From assembly GCA_035653615.1 (NCBI GenBank), contig DASRBN010000039.1, positions 62,001-126,000 on the forward strand: 64,000 bases of DNA. Direction: 5' to 3'. Each line of letters starts with the position of its first letter. Position 1 is the first letter of the stretch. Shown in pieces: positions 59,007 to 64,000 of the stretch. A program made the position numbers and the translations under genes. Source of the DNA: Ktedonobacteraceae bacterium (lineage in GTDB: Bacteria > Chloroflexota > Ktedonobacteria > Ktedonobacterales > Ktedonobacteraceae). The notes beneath the pieces were generated by a model. That model was given only the letters and a program-made list of their open reading frames with translations, was not told the origin of the DNA and did not search any database.

Positions 59007-59546
59007 TCATTCCTTCAGCAAGACGCTTATATCCGTCCAGCCGTATGCAATCTCCTCGATCACGGCTCCACTGATCTCGAAGTGGTTCGACTTTACAAAT
59101 TGCCCGCCTAACGCCTCATAAAAGCGCCGCGAAGATGTATTTCCGGCAAATACCCACAACATCATCGATTGTGAACCCATCGCCAGAAAGCTCCTTATCA
59201 ATGATCGCGTAAGATCACGTCCGATGCCCTGTCCCTGGTACTCCTTCAAAACGTAGATGGCATATAGCTCGCTCTGGTATTGTGGTTCGTTATAGCGATT
59301 TGGCCCCCCTGTCACAAAACCAATGATTCGGCCCGTTTCGTCCTCCGCGACAAAAGTGAATCTGTCCTCTCTGGCCCTACTTAAGCCTGTTTTCCATTCC
59401 TTTTCACGTTCCTCATATGAAAGATTTGCAAGGTAATCATCCGGCACAATACCGCGATAGGTTGTTCGCCATGTATCGACATGCACCCTTGCGATACCGG
59501 CGGCATCTTCAACACGTGCTGCTCGAATAATCATACACGTTTCCAT
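59007..59546 (-). CDS. GNAT-family N-acetyltransferase
   Basis: A 179-residue single GNAT domain. MIIRAARVEDAAGIARVHVDTWRTTYRGIVPDDYL is a frequent N-terminus in this family, GFVTGG forms strand 4, and the acetyl-CoA pyrophosphate loop is YQGQGIGRDLTRSLI (Q-x-x-G-x-G/A). FAGNTSSRRFYEALGG follows. The acceptor is unknown. The start is at ATG 59546 or the fifth codon (59534), both weakly supported by ribosome sites. It lies between mtaB and the Vgb-like gene, on the same strand, with 15 and 5 bases spacing, so the three may form an operon. Confidence 0.9.
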   Translation of the reverse strand: METCMIIRAARVEDAAGIARVHVDTWRTTYRGIVPDDYLANLSYEEREKEWKTGLSRAREDRFTFVAEDETGRIIGFVTGGPNRYNEPQYQSELYAIYVLKEYQGQGIGRDLTRSLIRSFLAMGSQSMMLWVFAGNTSSRRFYEALGGQFVKSNHFEISGAVIEEIAYGWTDISVLLKE

Positions 59547-59561
59547 TATCTATATTGACGA

Positions 59562-61040
59562 TCATTCCACAGCGATTCCTCGAATACCATCATCAACCAG
59601 TTCGTTCAAATGGGCCTTAACAAGCCTATTTTGCCAGTTGCGATCTGTATGGTCAGGATGGTCAGGGAGACCATCGATTTCGACGCGCAGGTAATTGTCG
59701 GTCAATCCTTCCCAGCGGCCATGTTTGCGAGCTTCGATGAGTACCTGCATCGTCTCGCCCAGGAATTGCTGGCGGAAGAGCCGGGCATGTTCATCGTTCA
59801 ACGCAAGTAATCGTTCGCTGCGGGCCTTCTTTACTTCCTCTCGAATCTGCCCTTTCATACGCGCTGCTGCCGTACCCTGCCTTGGGGAGAAGCGGAAAAC
59901 ATGCGCTTTAGCAAATTGAAGTTGTGCGGCAAGCTGGTAGGTCGCCGCGAAATCATCGTCGCTCTCGCCCGGGAAACCGGTGATGATATCGGTGCTGATG
60001 GCAATGCCTGGGACGAGACGTTTGGCTGTGGTGATGATCGTGGCGTAGCGTTCGCTATTGTAGCGCCGGGCCATGCGTCGCAGGATATAATCCGAACCGC
60101 TCTGCATCGGCAAATGAAGGTGGCGGCACATGCGGGGATTTTCCCACAATTCTAGCCATTCCAGGCGAAAATCTTCCGGCTCCAACGAAGAGACGCGAAT
60201 GCGCGCGATATCGGTTTCATGCAGCAGGGCTGCGATCAAGTCTCCCAGGTCGCGCTTTTCATCATCTTCGGGATGGTAGTCTCCCAGGTGAATGCCTGTC
60301 AGGACGATTTCCTGGAAGCCGGCTCGTGCCTTACGCCTCACGTTTTCGACAATCGATTCGATGCTGCGGCTGCGCGATGCTCCCCGTACATAGGGAACGA
60401 TACAGTATGTGCAGCGATTATTACAACCATCCTGCACTTTCATCTGTACGCGTGTTCGTGATAACAGTCGCGCACCGGCTGTTTCGGCCACGCTCACGCT
60501 ATCCGTAACAAGCGCAAGCGTGGATGGATTGTCTGGCTGTGGCTCTTGTTCAGCAGGATCAATGGATAGCGAGCGGTCGCTGCCGATATGTTGCGCATCG
60601 AGGTGAAGCACCGGCAAGGCACGACCATACCCCGTGCTTGATGATTCACTCCATGGATTTTTTGATTTACTTGCGGTCTCGTATTGTTCCTTGATAGCGT
60701 TTGCTAACTGGTCCTTGCCTGTGTTGCCTACTACCAGGTCTACTCCGGGCAAGGCTGCGACCGCTTTAGGATTCATTTCTGCGTAGCAACCGGTGACGAC
60801 CAGTAACGCACCGGGATGACGGCGACGCGCCTGGCTGATCATCTGTCGCGAACTGCGATCTCCCAGGTGCGTTACAGTGCAGGTATTGACGATATACACA
60901 TCGGCGATCTCGCTGAAATCGCGCTGCTCGAAGCCTGCCTCGTCCATCTGTTCGCTGATGGCTTCGCTATCGGCCTGATTGACCTTGCAGCCCAACGTGG
61001 CTACGGCAAAAGTTGTTTTTGATGATGATTGATCTCGCAT
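59562..61040 (-). CDS. mtaB: tRNA (N6-threonylcarbamoyladenosine-2-)-methylthiotransferase MtaB
   Basis: A 492-residue radical SAM enzyme that adds a methylthio group to t6A37 in tRNA. The N-terminal UPF0004 domain has TLGCKVNQADSEAI, NTCTVTHLG and GCYAEM, whose three Cys bind the first Fe-S cluster. The radical-SAM CxxxCxxC is VQDGCNNRCTYC. A C-terminal TRAM-like domain ends the protein. The NQ in GCKVNQ distinguishes MtaB from MiaB and RimO. An insertion of about 55 residues with polar sequence lies between the two domains (residues about 130-185), longer than usual. Weak ribosome site before ATG. Confidence 0.93.
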   Translation of the reverse strand: MRDQSSSKTTFAVATLGCKVNQADSEAISEQMDEAGFEQRDFSEIADVYIVNTCTVTHLGDRSSRQMISQARRRHPGALLVVTGCYAEMNPKAVAALPGVDLVVGNTGKDQLANAIKEQYETASKSKNPWSESSSTGYGRALPVLHLDAQHIGSDRSLSIDPAEQEPQPDNPSTLALVTDSVSVAETAGARLLSRTRVQMKVQDGCNNRCTYCIVPYVRGASRSRSIESIVENVRRKARAGFQEIVLTGIHLGDYHPEDDEKRDLGDLIAALLHETDIARIRVSSLEPEDFRLEWLELWENPRMCRHLHLPMQSGSDYILRRMARRYNSERYATIITTAKRLVPGIAISTDIITGFPGESDDDFAATYQLAAQLQFAKAHVFRFSPRQGTAAARMKGQIREEVKKARSERLLALNDEHARLFRQQFLGETMQVLIEARKHGRWEGLTDNYLRVEIDGLPDHPDHTDRNWQNRLVKAHLNELVDDGIRGIAVE

Positions 61041-61195
61041 ATATCTGTATTCTTCTGGATTTTTTCACGAAATGGGAAAATGTTCTCTCGTTTATACTAC
61101 TGGCTGATTATACCGTATTCCACGCCTGTTGGCGATATGTCCCCTACTCAGTAATACCTGAGCAGGTTACGCGGGCATCATAATTTCAAGTTGGT

Positions 61196-61771
61196 TCATC
61201 GTGCTATCTGGGATTGGACTGGGGTTGTCTCGAGGATTGTCTTATGGATCAATGGCAGGGCGAACCAGATATTTCCCAGCCCGAAAAGCGTTCCGGTGAG
61301 CACTCGCAGTTGCCAGGTGCTTTCGCGCAAGCCGAACATCTGTGTTGTCCCATCTATAGCCATGGGCAGGATCAATAATAGCCATAGCCACCATGGAATA
61401 CCGGGCAGGCGTTTTTTGCTCAACACAAAAATCAGGCTCGTAACGAACATCGAGCTATAGATGGAGAAGTTACGCTCGCACATGCCAAGCTGGTGCCCGA
61501 AAATGTAGAACGAGTGCGAGGGGATCTGCGCGCAAACCAGGTGCAGGGCAAAGAATATTTGTTTGGAGAGCGCATCAAGGCCAAAGTACGAGAGAAAAGG
61601 AACGCTCAGTGCCGCGAAAACGATGATTCCCAATATATAAGTGAGCAGGGTGGCCCAGTGATTCAGCAGAAAATCACCTATATACAGGCCGAGGCTATTC
61701 ATAAAGTTGTTCAGTGCCTGCCTGCGTGGTGAATACGTGTTATGGATGTCTTGAACCTGTTGTAGCGCCAT
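61196..61771 (-). CDS. DUF2085 membrane protein
   Basis: A 191-residue membrane protein with about four to five helices. CAQIPSHSFYIFGHQLGMCERNFSIYSSM is the DUF2085 signature, with Cys and His residues that might bind heme or metal, function unknown. The region after it has WWLWLLLILPMAIDGTTQMFGLRESTWQLRVLTGTLFGLGN, in which the D and G-TQ are conserved. The gene follows a glutaredoxin-like gene by 23 bases. A pairing of a Cys-rich membrane protein with a thiol-redox protein is suggestive. Confidence 0.88.
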   Translation of the reverse strand: MALQQVQDIHNTYSPRRQALNNFMNSLGLYIGDFLLNHWATLLTYILGIIVFAALSVPFLSYFGLDALSKQIFFALHLVCAQIPSHSFYIFGHQLGMCERNFSIYSSMFVTSLIFVLSKKRLPGIPWWLWLLLILPMAIDGTTQMFGLRESTWQLRVLTGTLFGLGNIWFALPLIHKTILETTPVQSQIAR

Positions 61772-61794
61772 GCTATTTTTCTCTCTTACACAAT

Positions 61795-62058
61795 TTATTC
61801 CAGGTGAAAAGCCTCTGAAAGCTCGGCGTACTGGATGCGGCCTTCGAGCAGCGTACTGTCGTTGATGATAATCACCGGTATGCGATAGCGATATTGCTCG
61901 AATACCTGTGGGTCGCTGCGAATGTCGATCTCCGTCAGTTCATATTCGGTTTGCGCCGCGATATCTTCGAGCATATCACGCGCTTCCTCGCATAAGTGAC
62001 AGCCTGCCTTCGTATAGAACACCACCCGGGTCGTTGCCGGTCGTTTTGCCTTATCCAA
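61795..62058 (-). CDS. Glutaredoxin-like protein (DUF836)
   Basis: An 87-residue thioredoxin-fold protein with C-x2-C in TKAGCHLCEEARDML, followed by YELTEIDIRSDPQVFEQYRYRIPVIIIND, the cis-Pro motif IPV. It belongs to the glutaredoxin-like DUF836 group; a thiol-disulfide reductase role is likely. The start is uncertain: TTG at 62058 follows GGAG at eight bases, and a TTG 18 bases further upstream (62076) is the alternative; no ATG fits. It lies just before the DUF2085 gene. Confidence 0.82.
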   Translation of the reverse strand: MDKAKRPATTRVVFYTKAGCHLCEEARDMLEDIAAQTEYELTEIDIRSDPQVFEQYRYRIPVIIINDSTLLEGRIQYAELSEAFHLE

Positions 62059-62161
62059 AAATATGACTCCATACAACTTTGCTTGTTATCGCCATCTTAC
62101 CATACTTAGAGACAAGATGGTAGGGTCTGTATGCCAGATTCGTCAGTTTTGCGGCATGAAG

Positions 62162-62225
62162 AAACGCGGCATGGCCGGAAAAGCAGGTCATCAGATATAT
62201 CCGCTTTTCCGGCCATGCCGCGTTT
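62162..62225. terminator. 23-bp perfect hairpin
   Basis: The 23 bases at 62162-62184 and 62203-62225 are perfect complements (core GCGGCATGGCCGGAAAAGC) around an 18-base loop. On the minus strand it follows the small secreted-peptide gene by 50 bases and has T-rich sequence after it, which fits a terminator. Confidence 0.8.
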
Positions 62226-62274
62226 GTTTGGCAAAGATTGTGTACTGCCCTGGCGCAGTCAGACTTTGTGCTGT

Positions 62275-62463
62275 TTAGCACATCCTGGGCGGAGCCGGGC
62301 AGTACCAGTTGGGATCATCTGCCAGCTGGCTGCTATGAATGCTCGTGTGATGTTGAGGCATAGCTTGAAGCGTTGCCATACGTACCGTCCAGCCAAACAA
62401 TCCTGCTACCAATGCTAAAGCCATTGCTACAAGTACAATAAATTTCTTCATAGAAAGTACCAT
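62275..62463 (-). CDS. Small exported peptide with signal sequence
   Basis: A 62-residue precursor. The basic start (MVLSMKKF) is followed by a hydrophobic helix (IVLVAMALALVAGLFGW). After it come about 33 residues, ATLQAMPQHHTSIHSSQL then ADDPNWYCPAPPRMC, with two Cys near the C-terminus. AAGGAG lies six bases before the ATG. A strong terminator hairpin stands downstream. No family is recognised; it could be a small secreted or periplasmic factor or, given the His-rich head, metal-related. Confidence 0.65.
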   Translation of the reverse strand: MVLSMKKFIVLVAMALALVAGLFGWTVRMATLQAMPQHHTSIHSSQLADDPNWYCPAPPRMC

Positions 62464-62664
62464 CGAAGTCTCCTTTTCTTTTGTGAGCGAAAGGGGCTTC
62501 CTTCCGCCCTCCCCGTTTTGATGAGGGCCATTTCTCTCCGTCTATTGAGGTAGGTGAGAGAAAAATGGCAAAATCTTGCAGTTTGGGGGGAATAAAAATT
62601 AGAGGCTTTTAGGAGACAAACTGTCATTGCGGAGTGTGTAATCGTCAGGATAGAAGGTGAGGCC

Positions 62665-63462
62665 ATGATCGAGTCAGGCAGTGATCTTCGTTCAGATATT
62701 AAAGGTGTAGCCAGAAATGCTGTGCGTGCTTACGCACAGAGCATAGTTTCAGCGGAATGGCTAGAAGAGCAAATTTTGATGGACTGGGAGGGTAGGCGCT
62801 GCGGAGAAGACCCACCATCACGCTCAGTTCTGATACGCATCGCGCAGAGGATTTGTAGCCAGAAATTATACGAGGCCTGGCGCTCCTCTGACAGCCACCT
62901 GAGCGAACTGGCTTTCGAAAATCTCAGGCGCTACCTGGAATTTTCATTATCTCATAGCCGCTACGCTCAGCAGCTCGCACAACTTGCGCATGCCGTGGAT
63001 GATGTCCTGAATCAGACTCTGGTGGAACTTCATCAAGCCCTGCTTCGCACCACATCTGCCGGACCAGATGACCCGGCAGCTTTCCTGAAATGGACGCAAA
63101 CAATTGTACTCCGCCAGGCACACACTTTTTTGCAGAAAAACCGGCGCGAGCAACATATCTCACTGGATAATCAGCCCGAGGGGTTTATGGAGCAGTTCGT
63201 TGACAGCAATAATGCCGACCCCCAGGAGCAAGTAGTGCGAAAGGAATTGCAAGAAACTCTTAAAAATGCTATTCTATCCTTGAAGAACCCCCGTTACCGG
63301 GACGTGCTTCTCTGCACCTACCTGGCAGGTATTGATGAGGGTGAACTGGCGTCGCGGTTAGGTGTGCAGGTACAGGATGTCTACATGTGGCGACATCGGG
63401 CGTTGAAAGCGCTCCGTAGCAAGCCGGAAGTGATGCAGGCTCTTTGGCCATGGCTGCGGTAG
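62665..63462 (+). CDS. RNA polymerase sigma factor (sigma-70 family, ECF-like)
   Basis: A 265-residue protein. Residues 80-170 correspond to region 2 (AQLAHAVDDVLNQTLVELHQALLR and FLKWTQTIVLRQAHTFLQKNRREQHISLD); residues 190-260 to region 4 (ILSLKNPRYRDVLLCTYLAGIDEGELASRLGVQVQDVYMWRHRALKALR), including the helix-turn-helix. Regions 1.1 and 3 are missing, as in ECF factors. A longer N-terminal head (1-70) is unusual. AAGG is seven bases before ATG. A zinc-type anti-sigma-like gene follows 49 bases downstream, the normal ECF arrangement. The stimulus is not seen. Confidence 0.88.
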   Translation: MIESGSDLRSDIKGVARNAVRAYAQSIVSAEWLEEQILMDWEGRRCGEDPPSRSVLIRIAQRICSQKLYEAWRSSDSHLSELAFENLRRYLEFSLSHSRYAQQLAQLAHAVDDVLNQTLVELHQALLRTTSAGPDDPAAFLKWTQTIVLRQAHTFLQKNRREQHISLDNQPEGFMEQFVDSNNADPQEQVVRKELQETLKNAILSLKNPRYRDVLLCTYLAGIDEGELASRLGVQVQDVYMWRHRALKALRSKPEVMQALWPWLR

Positions 63463-63511
63463 CAAGTTCTCGTTGAGCTGATAGGGGATTCAGTTTGAGA
63501 GGAAGAAGGCC

Positions 63512-63868
63512 ATGGGTTGTGACGAATTGCGTCGCGTCTTACGTCTATATGGCTCTGAGTCAGATATCGCTTGCAGCCTTATCGCCACTCATATCCGCTC
63601 TTGCCCAATCTGTAGTCACGGTGTTGATCGACTCACCGCCGATTTACTTGCTAAAAAGCAGGACAATCTTACCTGCGAGGAGTGCCGCAATCGTTTCCCT
63701 TCCTATTATGAGGCGGCTCGTCCCGAATATCCACTGGTAAAAATGCCTGACGTAGAAATGACCGAGATGGCTTTGCATCTTGGCTCCTGTGACGCCTGTA
63801 GAGATCAATACGAGTCGTTCGTGCTGCTTTCAGAACTGGAAGAGCGCGATGAGATGGCTGACTTATAA
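63512..63868 (+). CDS. Zinc-finger anti-sigma-like protein, soluble
   Basis: A 118-residue protein with two H-x3-C-x2-C modules: H27-C31-C34 (HIRSCPIC) and H89-C93-C96 (HLGSCDAC), plus C55-x2-C58 and C3/C21. The pattern of the ZAS anti-sigma domain (C-x2-C...H-x3-C-x2-C) is therefore repeated. There is no membrane helix, so it would act in the cytoplasm. Redox-controlled soluble ZAS proteins release their sigma factor upon Cys oxidation and zinc loss (known for RsrA); that mechanism is likely here. AAGG stands before the ATG. Together with the upstream sigma gene it forms a two-gene unit. Confidence 0.8.
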   Translation: MGCDELRRVLRLYGSESDIACSLIATHIRSCPICSHGVDRLTADLLAKKQDNLTCEECRNRFPSYYEAARPEYPLVKMPDVEMTEMALHLGSCDACRDQYESFVLLSELEERDEMADL

Positions 63869-63941
63869 ATTTCAGAGAGAGCAACATGGCCCCGGTGCCG
63901 AACGAACAGCGCCAGGGCCATGTTGCTCTCTCTGAAATTTA
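63866..63941. terminator. 27-bp perfect hairpin containing both stop codons
   Basis: The arms are 63866-63892 (core TTCAGAGAGAGCAACATGG) and 63915-63941, with a 22-base loop. The TAA of the anti-sigma gene and the TAA of the minus-strand gene lie at the outer ends of the stem. Bidirectional terminator. Confidence 0.85.
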
Positions 63942-64000
63942 TTCTTCGACTTGTGCTTCCTTGTTTGTTTCTGGTTCCTCTTTCTTAGGAACGTAGAGCT
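63939..64000 (-). CDS. C-terminal end of an unknown minus-strand gene (cut by window)
   Basis: Reading the minus strand from 64000, the frame gives LYVPKKEEPETNKEAQVEE and a stop at 63939. The charged, glutamate-rich end resembles tails of ribosomal or translation proteins, but the family cannot be told from these 20 codons. Confidence 0.6.
   Translation of the reverse strand, partial: LYVPKKEEPETNKEAQVEE

Noticed and set aside
1-64000. CRISPR arrays, tRNA or rRNA genes
   Set aside because: By eye I saw no regular repeat-spacer pattern, no T-loop/acceptor combination and no rRNA-like stretch; a tRNA scan would be the decisive test.

Overview
The window looks like a stretch of a Ktedonobacteria-type Chloroflexota chromosome. 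This is an inference from style, since there is no rRNA or other marker gene. The signs are moderate GC content, a mix of Firmicutes-like genes (LexA, GlpP antiterminators, DhaKLM) and actinobacteria-like genes, lipoproteins with TPTPTP linkers, membrane proteins with Q/P-rich tails, several regulators in pairs, and many dispersed palindromic repeats. I saw no tRNA, rRNA, CRISPR array, prophage or intact insertion sequence. Family names come from recognising motifs by eye, and no database was searched.

Layout. 1-1.03 kb: end of a sensor kinase and its OmpR-type regulator. 1.1-4.1 kb (minus): gltX, a small helical protein and a CPBP protease, apparently one operon, divergent from lysA (4.2-5.6 kb). 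5.6-10.4 kb: YggT protein, bifunctional nuclease, lexA with a clear promoter and palindrome, a two-helix membrane protein with a long disordered tail, and a DedA protein. 10.4-22.3 kb: a glycerol/dihydroxyacetone/phospholipid block. Two divergent GlpP-type antiterminators are followed by glpK, glpF, glpD, dhaK, dhaL, a three-domain dhaM, plsY and the convergent pgsA. Glycerol enters by GlpF, is phosphorylated by GlpK and oxidised by GlpD. Dihydroxyacetone is phosphorylated by DhaKL with PEP-derived phosphate from DhaM. Glycerol-3-phosphate is also the substrate of PlsY and PgsA. A canonical promoter and an intrinsic terminator precede the second glpP, as expected for control by antitermination.

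22.6-39.6 kb: mostly single-gene units (SDR enzymes, YceI protein, GH3 lipoprotein, MFS exporter, beta-lactamase-fold hydrolase, sugar isomerase and dehydrogenase pair, VOC, FMN reductase, MpaB-like protein, threonine aldolase, endonuclease III). They are separated by many hairpins, including a 92-bp MITE-like element with an exact 9-bp target duplication.

39.8-42.5 kb is the most unusual part. A Tat-type signal precedes a small protein with 16 cysteines, followed by tandem hairpins and then one polypeptide fusing a MauE-like membrane domain to two thioredoxin-fold domains (CGPC and CEFC), closed by a strong terminator. This looks like a dedicated export and disulfide-maturation pair. 42.7-50.7 kb holds a GH63-like hydrolase, folate enzymes (cyclodeaminase, folD), Hsp20, an RpiB-like protein, a second-type adk, a peroxiredoxin, small proteins and a thioesterase. 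51-64 kb holds a 1156-residue zinc-ribbon membrane protein, an acidic protein, an S9 peptidase, a Vgb-like lipoprotein, a GNAT enzyme, mtaB, DUF2085 and glutaredoxin-like proteins, and a sigma factor with a zinc-type anti-sigma protein. A recurring theme is that hairpins at convergent gene ends contain the stop codons of both genes.
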